From contig CM020618.1 in NCBI GenBank assembly GCA_009829735.1, forward strand, positions 2,292,882-2,356,881: 64,000 bases of DNA, read 5' to 3'. The notes beneath the pieces are model-generated. The model worked only from the letters and a program-made list of their open reading frames with translations. It was not told the DNA's origin and made no database searches. This stretch comes from Pyropia yezoensis (Eukaryota; Rhodophyta; Bangiophyceae; Bangiales; Bangiaceae). Positions 32,701 through 43,510 of the stretch are shown in pieces; within the stretch, counting starts at the first letter, position 1, and each line of letters opens with the position of its first letter. Position numbers and translations under genes: made by a program.

Positions 32701-33665
32701 CGTCAGCCTTCTGCGAGTACTGGATAGCTGCCTACGGCCCTCCAGACTCCGTCTTAACCGACAATGGTCCCCAGTTTGCATCCCTGTTCCTCCAAGGAGT
32801 CTGTGACCTGATAAGTATCAAGAACTTGTTCACCACGACGCATCACCCACAAACGAGCGTCCAGGTGGAACGATTCAACCGGACCCTGGTGGACATGCAA
32901 CGGCACTACGTTGAGGAGCATCAAGAAGGTTTGGACGAGCTCCTGGCTGTCCTCACGCTGGCCCACAGCTCTCGAGTTCACCGGACAACGGGGGTCGCTC
33001 CACTCGACTTTGTCACCCCAAGGCGGCTGACCAACTTCTCCCTGGAAAGAATACCAGACGGTCTCCAGCCGGCACTGAAGTCAGGTCCCAAGGCAAAGGA
33101 TGAGTGCCTGGAACAACGGAGGCTCCTGCTCCCAAGAGTCAAGGAGTCAATCTCGAAGACCCAGGAGCGATACAAGCGGGGCTATGACAAGGGCGTTTGG
33201 GAAAAGAACAAGGAACTGGGTGTTGGCGACTGAGTTTTTGTGGACAACCATAGCAAGACCTGGGGGAAGCTGGACTCGAAGACGGATGGACCTTGTGAGA
33301 TCCTGAATACGGACGGTTGGACCTTTCTTCTAGACGTGGATGGCTCCCCGTACCGCGTGAGCAGCGACCATGTCACCCGAGCTCCACCGCCAAGCCAACG
33401 GGACTTGACCCGGCGCAAGCGGGCCGCAGTACCCTGGCTATCCCAAGAAGAAGGCCGGGAATATGTCTACGTCAAGTTCGTGGACCATGCCTGGAGAGAC
33501 GGACGCCTGTACCTGCGAATACGCTGGTTCGTTTTTAACCCGGCAGATGATACCTGGGAACCCTCAAACCGGCTACCCATCGCGGATGTCTGTGCCTACA
33601 CGCGACGGAACGGGACAGAGGGCACTCCAGTGGCCAGAGCCGGCAAGATTCTGGAGTCGGACTCG
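29791..33665 (+). pseudogene. pol: Pol of family B, copy 2 (broken, interrupted by family C)
   Basis: Protease V-D-T-G-A-G-P-S near 29891. Reverse transcriptase has Y-L-D-D-I-I-V-F near 31258, followed by RNase H D-A-C-G-V-Q-V-G near 31715. Integrase has the HHCC domain near 32380-32500 and M-D-I-L-G-P-L-P near 32577. The chromodomain-like end follows. The last residues before the family C LTR are R-A-G-K-I-L-E-S-D-S. It is broken in a few places. Confidence 0.87.
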
Positions 33666-34028
33666 TGTAGCAATATGGTTGTCCGTATTGTGACCCTAAT
33701 ATTAGGGGGGCTACTTCTAATCCTTAACTTTCAATTTGAGAGTCCGTACTGGTCACGGTATCTATAAGTTACGTATGACCAGAGGGACTTGCATCTTGGG
33801 GTGGAGGGTAGTTAGTAGTGTCTCCGAGGGTTTATAACGAGGGGGCCGGTGGCGAATCCACCGCCGGCCAAGGTAGAACAACAAACCCCTCCCATTTGGG
33901 CTCCCATCTTGGTCCCGTGGCTTGCGCTCCAAGGACAGCAACCTTGGCCTCCCGGTGACGTTGGTGCCGATCCCCCTTGGTGAGTGTTCCCTGAGAGTGG
34001 ACGTGCGACGGATTCCTATTGTGCTACA
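33666..34028 (+). repeat. 5' LTR of family C
   Basis: 363 bp with perfect TGTAGCA...TGCTACA ends, followed by the primer site. It is highly similar to the LTR at 1609-1971, which belongs to another copy. Confidence 0.95.
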
Positions 34029-34029
34029 T

Positions 34030-34046
34030 TGGTGGAGCAGCAGGGG
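34030..34046 (+). other. Primer-binding site, family C
   Basis: TGGTGGAGCAGCAGGGG, one base after the LTR and identical to families A and B. Confidence 0.8.
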
Positions 34047-34253
34047 ACGGGTTTCCGTCACCCTTGTGGTGACGCCGTCTTCGGCCCTGGCACACGGATA
34101 GGGATCTGGTCCTTTTCTTGTACTCGTGGTGTTGCGACCTGATCGATTGTGTTGAGATTTTACCTGTGACTGTGATCTACTGTTACTCTCCCCAATCTAC
34201 CCCCTCGCTCTCTTGTTCGTGGTGATTGATACGTCGGTTGACTGATTGTGACC

Positions 34254-36437
34254 ATGTCTACCCAAGAGACGGGGAACGTTCAAGATGACGGATCGGCGTC
34301 GACGCCGACCCCGGAGGTGACTACGGGAACCGGGATCGGGAACCCGATCGATAACATTGAGACGCCAATGCTTTCCGGTGCCGGATCGACGTTTGGCACG
34401 GCTCGGACGGCCGGAGGCGGGGGCCCGCCTCAACTGTCGTCGACCGACCTCACTCCGCCGCCTCCTTCACCAGGGGATTCCCTGATGGCATCATTGGCCC
34501 GCATCGAGGCCCGGTTTTCCGGACTCGACGCTCGCCAGGAGCGGACGGAGGACGCGATGGCAGTGTTGATGTCAACACGCCACACGACGGGACCCCGTCG
34601 TGTTCCTCCCACACCGGTACGGTTCGGACCGGCCGGACTACTTGCGGAGTCCACCAGGGTCAACCCTGGTGTTGCTACTCCTGGACAACCCCCTGACACC
34701 ATGGGGTATGGATCCGACTCGTCGGCAGAGTTGGAACGGAGTCACACGGAGCGATACGCTCGGAGCACCCGAAGCGGACTCCGCGGACACGACCCGGCGG
34801 ATACTTACGCCGGTGGAGAGTCGGTTATTGGCGGAGGGGGTACCCTCTCACAGTATCCCCACGACGAAGGAGGCCAGGCAACTCGGGTTCCCGAGGTGCC
34901 GACGCCTGAAGTACCATCTTCAGTGGTGGAAGCTATGACCGCGCAGGTAACTGCGAGCCTACTGAAGCGGATGGAGTCCGATGAGTTCGCTCATCAACTG
35001 GCTAAGCGACTGGATATCCAGGACGCTGACACGGAGATCGTCAACGAGGTCTTCCGGTCGGTTCTTACTCCGGAACGTTATCGTTTGGAGGACCGCTCTA
35101 CCACCGTATCGGAATCGATGCGTAATACGTCGCATCGGGCGATCCGCTCTATGCAGACCCTTATGAAGGGAGTCCCTATGTTCGGGGGGCCGAACGGACG
35201 CCCGTTGGCAGTCATCGGCTTCTTGACTAGCTTCAAGGCAGCCGCAGACAAGGCACTCGTTAACGAGGGGCTGGCTCTGGAGATCCTCCCGTTCTTTGTT
35301 GATGAACGGGTGCGAGGCATTCTTCGCCAGGCATCCCCGATGCCGGGAATGAGGGTCGCGGCCACCCCCATGGATGACCGTGGGATGTTGAAGGAGCTGC
35401 TGAGCAGCTACCTCAGTGAGGACAAGTGCGAGGACCACTATCGGGCCCTTCGCACTGCCACCGCCCAGTCCTGGGAGGATGAGGAGATGTTTGGACGCCG
35501 GATCCAAGAGCTCGACTACGAGCTGGGGAAGCTCCTCGGAGAAGGGGAGCTACGGGCCATCCTGTTCGCAGGAGTACCCAACTACGTGCGGATATCCGCA
35601 CGGGGCGCCAACACGGCACGGACGAACTTCAGTCGACTGATGCATATGTGCAAGTCCCTAGGGGACGCCTACCGGGTTCTACACCCGGAGTGTGCCTTGG
35701 CCCCGAAGCCCAAGGGTGAGGGTGGCAAGCCCAGTCTTACCCCGGTACCGAGGCAAGAGAAGGTGGAACGTAAGGCCGCACCAGTACTGGTGGCGACCGA
35801 ACATACCCCTATTGGTGAGGATGACCCTCTAGTCGACCAACAGGGCCACCTGTTGCTACCGGCGACGCCGGTGATTGATGAACATGGTACGGTAGCGTAC
35901 ATCGCCCCGGCTGGAACCCAGTTCCAGGTCAACGAAGGCACGGGACGGCGCGTCCCGTATGTGCGGACTACGGGGTACTCCCCGGTGACGGGTAACCCTC
36001 ACCAACCCTTGCGAACATGGGCGGTGCGCACGGAGGCACCTCCGCAGATTGCGGGCCGACCCAACCGGTTGGGGGAGTCCATGTTCCGGTTGACCCAAGG
36101 ACCCAAGGCCTACCAGGGAGCAGGCACTCGGGCGCCCGAGGGAGGCAACCGTAGCTACGGGGCTACCCCGATGCGACCTCAAGGGGGGACCGGCACGTCC
36201 GGGTGTATGTTGTGTGGGGATCCCCAGCACTGGGTGTCTTCCTGCCCACTCATCCCCGAGGAGTCTCGGCGGGCAGCGGCGCAACGCAAGGCATCCACCG
36301 GGGGGTATCCCGGCCGAGCACCCGGACCCGCACCGGGTAGGCAGCCAGCTCCAGGTGGAGTACTGGCCGTCGAGGGGGCACCTCCTCAGCCGGATGTCCC
36401 GGCGGACAGCACCCTACCAAGGGCGGGAAACGAGTAA
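34254..36437 (+). CDS. gag: Gag polyprotein, family C
   Basis: 727 residues from the ATG M-S-T-Q-E-T-G-N. The N-terminal ~220 residues are rich in T/G/P/S. A helical capsid-type region follows (V-P-M-F-G-G-P-N-G-R-P through G-V-P-N-Y-V-R-I-S). After a linker there is one CCHC knuckle at about residue 651 (C-M-L-C-G-D-P-Q-H-W-V-S-S-C). The end is R-A-G-N-E, followed eight bases later by the pol ATG in another frame. It packages the element RNA into particles. It is an open frame with no visible damage. Confidence 0.88.
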   Translation: MSTQETGNVQDDGSASTPTPEVTTGTGIGNPIDNIETPMLSGAGSTFGTARTAGGGGPPQLSSTDLTPPPPSPGDSLMASLARIEARFSGLDARQERTEDAMAVLMSTRHTTGPRRVPPTPVRFGPAGLLAESTRVNPGVATPGQPPDTMGYGSDSSAELERSHTERYARSTRSGLRGHDPADTYAGGESVIGGGGTLSQYPHDEGGQATRVPEVPTPEVPSSVVEAMTAQVTASLLKRMESDEFAHQLAKRLDIQDADTEIVNEVFRSVLTPERYRLEDRSTTVSESMRNTSHRAIRSMQTLMKGVPMFGGPNGRPLAVIGFLTSFKAAADKALVNEGLALEILPFFVDERVRGILRQASPMPGMRVAATPMDDRGMLKELLSSYLSEDKCEDHYRALRTATAQSWEDEEMFGRRIQELDYELGKLLGEGELRAILFAGVPNYVRISARGANTARTNFSRLMHMCKSLGDAYRVLHPECALAPKPKGEGGKPSLTPVPRQEKVERKAAPVLVATEHTPIGEDDPLVDQQGHLLLPATPVIDEHGTVAYIAPAGTQFQVNEGTGRRVPYVRTTGYSPVTGNPHQPLRTWAVRTEAPPQIAGRPNRLGESMFRLTQGPKAYQGAGTRAPEGGNRSYGATPMRPQGGTGTSGCMLCGDPQHWVSSCPLIPEESRRAAAQRKASTGGYPGRAPGPAPGRQPAPGGVLAVEGAPPQPDVPADSTLPRAGNE

Positions 36438-36445
36438 GAGGAAGG

Positions 36446-39400
36446 ATGACCGGGGGGCGCTGGGGTCACCCAAGCAAGCCACCCCGGAGTACCGCGGGGA
36501 AAGCCCCACGGAGAGCGCGGTTGAGCCGACGCCGCATCAACCCCCGGGTACACCTTCCGGCCCCGACGACACGGCGTCAGGGGATTGATGACCAACCTCC
36601 AAGGTTGGGAGGAGAGGACGGGAAGCCCCGTCACGTTGAACCAGACAAGGGCCCTGTTCAGGATGCCCGAGCTACACCGGATATCGGTGTAGGACATTTG
36701 TTGTTTACCTTGGAGAACTTCAAGGTATCAGCCACACTGGGGGTTGACCCCCAGTCGACACGATCGTACTACCCTGTACTGGACACAGGGGCTGGACCCA
36801 ACCTTATCCGGAAGGATACCCTCCCGGACAAGTGGCTTCCACGAGTCAGAGTGACTCGGGGACCCACCATCAAGGACGCGAGTGGTCGACTCATTCGTAC
36901 GACCGCAGCGATGTCGCTGCAGGTTACCATCGGGGATCTCACCACGGAAGTTGACTTCCTGGTATGTGAAACACTATCGGTGCCCTGCATACTGGGGTGC
37001 ACCTTCATCAACGTTCACGTTGATGCAATCCGGCCAGGCCGGAGGACCGTCGAGCTTCAAGAAGCTGACGGGACGAAGCGAGGACACACGGCTATCGTCA
37101 GGGACCTGACGCTACAAGGAAGCCACGTTAACGTGGCTGAGGTGTACGCAAGCGTCGAGCCGAAGACACTTCGGTTGGCCAAGCGAACTCGCTTTGAGCC
37201 GTTGTCAGAGACAGTCCTCCCGGTTAACTGCGACCTCGCAGGCATCTGCAGAGTCCAGTCCAACCTACGGACGTACAAGCGCCATGGGTTGACCATGGCC
37301 AACGGTCTCATAGACCTCCCAGCAGGAGGGTCGTCCCTCCTAGTGATGGCGAACTATCGCCGTAAGGCAGTCACCCTCCCGAAGGGAACTATCCTCGGGA
37401 TTGCCGAACTCTACGAAGGAGATATCCTTACCCCTGATAAGGAAGGTCAAGTGGAACCACTTGAAGTACTGGCGGTCGCCGAGACCACCGAGCGACAGCA
37501 ACCCGATGACGGGAAGCCTAACCCATCGGCGGCTCCGGCGGACCTGCCGCCAAAGGACCAAGAGGCCTTGAAGGCACTGGCCGAGGCTGACCTCGACCAC
37601 CTTCCCCCTTCGGTAGCCGAAGGGGTACGACGGATGCTAAGAAAGCATGACGTTATGTGGACAGGCGGGGCCTTGGGGACCATTGGGGCAACCCAACATC
37701 GTATAGACCTGGTACCAGGCGCACGACCCGCCCGCTCACAACCGCACCGAGCGGGACCTATGCAACGAGAGATCGTTGATGGAGAAGTGAAGAGGATGAG
37801 GGAAGCTAAGGTGATCCGACCTTCGATGTCGGAATGGGGTGCCCCAGTCGTTATTGTGCCGAAGAAGGATCAAACCCCTCGGTTTTGCATCGATTATCGA
37901 CGCCTCAACTTGGTTACCAAGAAGGACTCATACCCTTTACCAAGGATGGATGAATGCATCGACTCCCTGGGGGAGGCTACGGTGTTTACCACCATCGACT
38001 GCAATGCCGGATACTGGCAGATCCCGGTGGCGGACGAGGATATCCCCAAGACGGCATTCGTCTGTCACAGTGGAGTGTACGAGTTCCTAAGGATGCCCTT
38101 CGGATTGTCCAACGCCCCCGCTACACTCCAGCGGGCTATCGACATCATACTGTCGGGGGTGAAGTGGCGTCACTGCCTAGTGTACCTCGATGACGTCATC
38201 GTCTTCTCGCGTAGCATGGATGACCATGTGCAACATGTGGACGAGGTACTCACCCTCTTGAGGAACGCCGGGGTAACCCTGCGTCTGAAGAAGTGCGCCT
38301 TCTTCCAACAGACGGTCGAGTATCTGGGCCACGAGATAACCCCTGGTAAACTAGGGGTACTCGAAGCCAATACCCGGGCACTCCGGGATGCCCGGTTCCC
38401 TAACACCCAGACGCAGCTCAAGAGCTTCCTGGGAATGTGCAATGTATACCGACGGTTCGTCAAGGACTTCGCTCGGATAGCTAAACCGTTAACGGTTCTT
38501 ACGAGCAGTACCTTACCCAAGGTACTCCAACCCCCTTCGCCTAGCGAAGAGGAGGCATTCGAGTCGCTGAAGCGAACCCTACTAGCCCCACCCGTCCTTG
38601 CGTTACCGCATAGACGGGGTACCTTCGTCATCGATGTCGATGCGTGTGATACACAAGTGGGATGCACCCTGTTACAGGGAGAGACGTTGATCGGTACCGA
38701 TAACGTTATCTCGGACCTACGTCCGGTAGGGTACTTCAGCCGGACACTCAACCCGGCTGAGCGGAACTATAGTGCCACCGAGCGTGAATGCCTCGGAGTT
38801 ATATGGGCAGTGCAACTGCTCCGTCCATACCTGGAGGGCTCCAGGTTCATCGTGAGGTCCGACCACGAACCCCTACGATGGCTCCTCAACCTTGGTGACA
38901 AGGATTCCGATAGCCATGGGAGGCTAGCCCGATGGAGGCTGAAGATGGCCGAGCACGACTACCGCACGGTGTATAAGGCTGGGTCAACCCACCACCTCGG
39001 AGACGCGTTGTCTCGACTCGACACCCCGAGCGGGGATACCCGCCCGGTGGACGAGGACATCCCGGTGGTACCGGTGTGCATGGTGGGTAATGCTACCCAG
39101 GGTATGGCTGACCATACCATGGCACACCTTGCGTGCCCATTGACCCTCGCGGACTTCCGCGAGGCACAGGCCAACGACGATGACTGTAGACGTCATCGTG
39201 CTAACCTCCTGGCCGGTACGGCCGGCATCTTCTCCGAAAACGAAGACGGACTCATATACCGGCGGGCACCCGCCGATGGACGACATCAAGTCGTGGTTCC
39301 CGTGTCCTTACGGCAAGCCGTCATGGAACGAGAACACGAGAACCCTACAGCCGGACACCCGGGGGGCTCACGTATGTTCGCAGCAATGCGAAGGTTCTTC

Positions 39401-40612
39401 TACTGGCCAGCAATGGCCGTCGACGTGGTCGACCACGTAAGGGGATGCCACCCCTGTGCACGTAACCGCATGAGTCTGCATAGGCAGGCGTCTGCCATGA
39501 AGCTATTCCCACCTGATGGGCCCAACGAGCAGGTCGCTATCGACATACTCGGGCCACTTCCGGTAACGGAAGAAGGGAACAGGTACATCCTGGTCATGTC
39601 TGACCGCTTCACTAAGCTGTCACGAGCGGCAGCCATCCCGAATGATACGGCATACACGATCGTGAACGCAGTGGTTGACCACTGGATCAGTGCATACGGA
39701 GTCATGAAGCAACTCCTCTCCGATAACGGAGCAAATCTTACGTCGGCATTCTGCACTAAGGTCCTGGGCATGTTCGGCATCGAACCACGTCGGGCATCCG
39801 ACTACCACCCGCAGTCCAACGGGCAGGTGGAGCGGTTCAACCGCACCATCGTAAAGATGCTACAGTGCTACGTGGCCGAGCACACGAACACTTGGGACAG
39901 GCTTCTGTCCGTACTCACCCTGGCATACAATGCCAGGCCACATCGGAGCACAAACATTGCTCCGCTGGAGTGGGTCATGCCACTAGGCGTCGGTAACTTG
40001 ACGCTGCCACCCGGCAGGTGCACTCGGTATGATACACCGAAGGGCCGACCCGCCGAACGCATCCACCTAGCTTGGTTGGCCAAGCTATCGTGGATGATTC
40101 CTAAGCTCAAGGGTGCCCTTGACAGAACACAGCTTCGATATAAGAAGAACTTCGACGCCCGACTACGGGTGCGCAACGCAACCCTGGTAACAGGTGACTG
40201 GGTCTATATCAGACACCAGAAGTTCCGAGGGAACAAGCTTATGCAACCGGTCAAGGGACCGTACCAGATCCTCCACAGAGATGACCACTCTGTTATCTTA
40301 CACTCCGATACGGAGATCCAACGCATCAGTATGAATGATGTCACACCTGCTCCGAAGCCGGAACAGCCTCAGCCGGTACCGGCTGGGTTGCTACATGAAG
40401 CTCTTACAACCCACCGGTCGGATGACCCGGTGGGACCGGATGGGATTCCATACCAAGTAGAGAGCGTGGTCGGACACACCGACCCGGACATACCAGGACC
40501 CTGGTACGTCAAGGTTATGTGGGTCGGATACGACTCACCCACCTGGGAACAGGCGGCGAATATACCCCGCCAACTACTCATGCCTTACATGAGGCGACGA
40601 CGCCTACTGTAA
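36446..40612 (+). CDS. pol: Pol polyprotein, family C
   Basis: 1388 residues in one open frame. Protease V-L-D-T-G-A-G-P-N lies near residue 112. Reverse transcriptase has F-C-I-D-Y-R-R-L-N and the catalytic Y-L-D-D-V-I-V-F near 578. RNase H starts V-I-D-V-D-A-C-D near 728 and has A-T-E-R-E-C-L-G. The integrase zinc domain H-E-N-P-T-A-G-H...C-H-P-C-A-R-N is near 960-1010. The integrase core has A-I-D-I-L-G-P-L-P, S-D-N-G-A-N-L and S-N-G-Q-V-E-R-F-N near 1030, 1090 and 1122. A GPY-type module (V-K-G-P-Y-Q-I-L) is near 1270. The chromodomain-like end has V-K-V-M-W-V-G-Y and T-W-E-Q near 1353. Its own ATG shortly after the gag stop suggests re-initiation rather than a Gag-Pol fusion. It makes cDNA and integrates it. 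Confidence 0.92.
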   Translation: MTGGRWGHPSKPPRSTAGKAPRRARLSRRRINPRVHLPAPTTRRQGIDDQPPRLGGEDGKPRHVEPDKGPVQDARATPDIGVGHLLFTLENFKVSATLGVDPQSTRSYYPVLDTGAGPNLIRKDTLPDKWLPRVRVTRGPTIKDASGRLIRTTAAMSLQVTIGDLTTEVDFLVCETLSVPCILGCTFINVHVDAIRPGRRTVELQEADGTKRGHTAIVRDLTLQGSHVNVAEVYASVEPKTLRLAKRTRFEPLSETVLPVNCDLAGICRVQSNLRTYKRHGLTMANGLIDLPAGGSSLLVMANYRRKAVTLPKGTILGIAELYEGDILTPDKEGQVEPLEVLAVAETTERQQPDDGKPNPSAAPADLPPKDQEALKALAEADLDHLPPSVAEGVRRMLRKHDVMWTGGALGTIGATQHRIDLVPGARPARSQPHRAGPMQREIVDGEVKRMREAKVIRPSMSEWGAPVVIVPKKDQTPRFCIDYRRLNLVTKKDSYPLPRMDECIDSLGEATVFTTIDCNAGYWQIPVADEDIPKTAFVCHSGVYEFLRMPFGLSNAPATLQRAIDIILSGVKWRHCLVYLDDVIVFSRSMDDHVQHVDEVLTLLRNAGVTLRLKKCAFFQQTVEYLGHEITPGKLGVLEANTRALRDARFPNTQTQLKSFLGMCNVYRRFVKDFARIAKPLTVLTSSTLPKVLQPPSPSEEEAFESLKRTLLAPPVLALPHRRGTFVIDVDACDTQVGCTLLQGETLIGTDNVISDLRPVGYFSRTLNPAERNYSATERECLGVIWAVQLLRPYLEGSRFIVRSDHEPLRWLLNLGDKDSDSHGRLARWRLKMAEHDYRTVYKAGSTHHLGDALSRLDTPSGDTRPVDEDIPVVPVCMVGNATQGMADHTMAHLACPLTLADFREAQANDDDCRRHRANLLAGTAGIFSENEDGLIYRRAPADGRHQVVVPVSLRQAVMEREHENPTAGHPGGSRMFAAMRRFFYWPAMAVDVVDHVRGCHPCARNRMSLHRQASAMKLFPPDGPNEQVAIDILGPLPVTEEGNRYILVMSDRFTKLSRAAAIPNDTAYTIVNAVVDHWISAYGVMKQLLSDNGANLTSAFCTKVLGMFGIEPRRASDYHPQSNGQVERFNRTIVKMLQCYVAEHTNTWDRLLSVLTLAYNARPHRSTNIAPLEWVMPLGVGNLTLPPGRCTRYDTPKGRPAERIHLAWLAKLSWMIPKLKGALDRTQLRYKKNFDARLRVRNATLVTGDWVYIRHQKFRGNKLMQPVKGPYQILHRDDHSVILHSDTEIQRISMNDVTPAPKPEQPQPVPAGLLHEALTTHRSDDPVGPDGIPYQVESVVGHTDPDIPGPWYVKVMWVGYDSPTWEQAANIPRQLLMPYMRRRRLL

Positions 40613-41067
40613 CAACCCAACCGACACCGACTTCGGCTGTTGGGGGGTGAGGCTTATACCTACTAAGTAGGGTGTGACGTGGGTACGGCAGACTTAGGTT
40701 TCTAAGTCAAATCAGACTTAGATTTCTAAGTCGAACCAAGCTTAGGTAACTAAGTAAAACCTGAACTTCAATAAGTTAACTTAAAGGTAAAGGCTAACTC
40801 CGATAATATCGAAGTAACTAGGGAGCTTACACGGGAGGATGACCTCCCCAAGCCAAGACACAAAGTGAGGGAGGATAACCTCCCCAAGCATTAACCAACC
40901 GGAAGAAGTTGGACGGGAGGCAAGGCACCACTGAGCCAGAAGGGGTACTCCCCAGGGCAGCAAACAGAGGCAAGCAATGCCCCCAGCGGGGGATGAGTTT
41001 ATACTCACTACTACCCGGCTACCATAAGGGTTGCCGGGGCCCTCTCCCGCACAAACAATAGCACTCC
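40613..41067. other. Convergent intergenic region of family C
   Basis: About 455 non-coding bases between the pol stop and the antisense gene stop. It holds a 24-bp tandem repeat with internal dyads (40691-40762) and a repeated GGGAGGATxACCTCCCC hairpin motif (40833-40853 and 40869-40889). It may carry polyadenylation or termination signals for both strands, but no canonical signal is certain. Confidence 0.6.
40691..40762. repeat. 24-bp tandem repeat, three copies
   Basis: Units start at 40691, 40715 and 40739. Each contains CTTAG, a short T/A stretch and CTAAG, so every unit is a small palindrome. The third unit is the most diverged. Confidence 0.75.
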
Positions 41068-43510
41068 TCAGTGGGTAGACCCACTGCCTGAGGGAGGCCA
41101 CTCACGCGTAAGCGCGTAGACCTCCGTGCTCCACCGGTCGGCAACGTCACGACGGTCGACCACCCGAGTTACCTCGGTGCATAGCTGGACGAGGGTGCTG
41201 CGGCCAGCCTCCACGTCCTCCAGAGCTTTCTGGAGGCGGTCCAGCACGCCACCGAAGCAACGCGCTGACCCAACCAGCGCAGCACCTGGGCGGATATCCC
41301 CCCAGCTAACAGAGAGACCCCCACGCATTGCGCGGGTAACAAGGGCGTCAACGCCCTCATACCAGTGACAGGGACCCCCGTCATGTAGGACAGGGGCGGG
41401 AGGTGACACTGGCGCAGCCAGAGGAGCCACAGGAGCCGACACGGCTACCACCGGAGCCGGTGGCACCTGATACGAGGCCCGGTAGGACCCTACCGAAGGG
41501 GCTCCACCGTAACCACGGCGGTACTCCGCCCGACGACGGGACACCTCACGCTCCCCACCCACAGAGCCCCACTCTCGGGGACGACGGCCAACCGCCGCCG
41601 GCATCGGGTTACCCAACCACGGGGCAAGGACCTGAAGAGGGTCATGGATAACCATGGGAATACGCAGGTCAGGAACGGCCTCGGTGGACGCCCACCCATG
41701 GCAACTAGGCTCACCCGGCTGAGTACGCCGGACACGCAACGAGTGACGAGGCAAGGGGGAAGCCCCAGCCTGCGGGTCCCCGGTACGGGGGAAGGGCCAA
41801 CACCCCAGCCCAGTTCACGGCATCGTGAACAGCCAGCAGGGCTTCGAACTCCCGGGCCAACCCGGTCTTGGCAGCTATCAGATCCACGCCCAACTGCGCG
41901 ATGTGCCGACGGACACCCGTCGGAAGATGAAACAGACGACCCTGCCGGCGGACGGACAGCAAGAAGGATGAAGCCTGCCCGAGGGTAACCTCAAGGGTGA
42001 AGGTACCCTGCAACGGGTGGACCGGTCGCGAGGCCAACACACTCCCGAAGTAGCGAAGGCAGGAGCCGGTGTCAAACCGGAAAGCAGGGGCGGGTTCCCA
42101 CCCCTCCTGCCATAGCGGCGGGCGCACGGGAGTGTATACCGGAGCACGACCGTTGCCGGTCTGCAACGCACGCGTTATATCCGTGCGGAACGCATCCGCC
42201 ATGACACCATGGTTACGTCGCCAACTCGACGCCGACTTCAACCCCGCCATGGGCGGGTAGGGAGCCGTCAACGACAGATACGGGGGTACCCCCGGGTAGT
42301 AGTCAAAGTCGGGATACCGACCGGTACGGCTCACCGTCTCCCCAAACGCAACCGGCTCCGCCGCCGCCGCAATCCCCCGAGCACTAGCCGGGTAGTCAAT
42401 CTCCCGCGGCAACGCGGGGGCAATCAAGTCGCAGACCCCGAAGTTGGGGTCGAGGTAGACCTCACCCCGTCCCACCCGGGTGCGCCAGAGCTGCGCCAAT
42501 GCCGGTCGTCCGGCTGACTCAGGATCCAATGGTGTTCCACCCGGACCGCGTTCGGCTGGTTGACCAGCCGCACCAACTCCCGCTCCCAGCACGGGTCCAC
42601 CTTGACGCGCCGGGAGGATTCTCCACGGGGATGCACCAGGTGGAAGTCCACCCGCATACGCCCATCGGACTCCATCGACTCTTGCACCGTGAGGCCTCGA
42701 ACCCGAGCCACCAAGTCGGACACCGACATGGCGGGTTGACCCGCCGCCACGGCGACGCCGCCACCCAACGGGGCAACCCGGGCAGGACCAGGAAGAATCG
42801 GGGGCGCCGGGGGACGCACCACCGGCAGAGGGGCCGACGTCGGAGATGGACGAGGCCGAGGAGGAAGAAGAAGGGCGGGCGCCCGCCCGGAGTAACTCCC
42901 GGTGTCAACCGCCATGGGAGAAGGAGCGTCTGACCGCTCGACACCCGCGGCACCGCAGGTACGGTACCGGCGCCGGGCACCACCCAGTCGGCGTAGCCCC
43001 CGCCGCGGAAGGGGAAGGCACTTGGACAGCCTCCGGAGCCGGAGCCCTGGCCGTGCGGACACCCCGCACCGTCTTGACCCGCCACACCGGGTGTCGCAGC
43101 GCCACCACCACCCGCGTCAACGTCGGGGACCGCCTCGAGGAGTCACCGCCCGGACACCCGGACCACCTTGACCAGCCGGAGTCGGCTGCGGGTCGCCACC
43201 TCCGCCGCAGGGCGGACCATCTTGAGGTAGCTTGCGGTGAGCCGGCACCCGGCACCAGGCTCCATCCGGGCAGCCGGCAGAGAGGGGGTAGAAGCCGCCA
43301 CGCGCGGTTGACCGCCGGGTTGACCGCCGGCCGACGGCACCGTCGTGCCGCTGCACACGGACGACAGTCCTCCGGCCGACAGACGGACGGAAACCGCAGG
43401 CCCGTCGTCGTCAGACGAGCTCACCCCGTAACGCGCGGCGTCGGGACCGACAGGCGCGTCGTCCTCCATCTCCTCCCCGATCAGGAGGTCTTCCTCCTCT
43501 CCAAGCACCT
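41068..43510 (-). pseudogene. Antisense gene of family C (broken)
   Basis: The minus-strand gene converges on pol. The start-side part is acidic (E-E-E-D-L-L, D-D-D), followed by Pro/Ala/Gly linkers. The mid-part has V-R-V-E-H-H-W-I-L-S and V-Y-L-D-P-N-F-G-V. The core has C-L-R-Y-F-G-S-V-L, R-R-Q-G-R-L-F-H-L-P and I-A-Q-L-G-V-D-L-I-A, which lines up with family A's F-G-S-V-M...R-R-G-M-L-W-H-L-P. It ends in a domain with G-S-Y-R-A-S-Y-Q-V and L-V-T-R-A-M-R-G-G. It is split over frames in about three places; introns could explain some of this, but decay is simpler. The function is unknown. Confidence 0.6.

Larger units (their letters stand above)
27120..33665 (+). mobile_element. Family B Ty3/gypsy element, copy 2
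   Basis: A complete 5' LTR, primer-binding site, gag and nearly all of pol. It is interrupted at 33666 by a family C element near the end of pol. Its left edge lies inside the antisense gene of family B copy 1, so this is a family inserting into itself. It carries fewer breaks than copy 1. Its downstream part is not found directly beyond family C because of the assembly gap. Confidence 0.88.
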
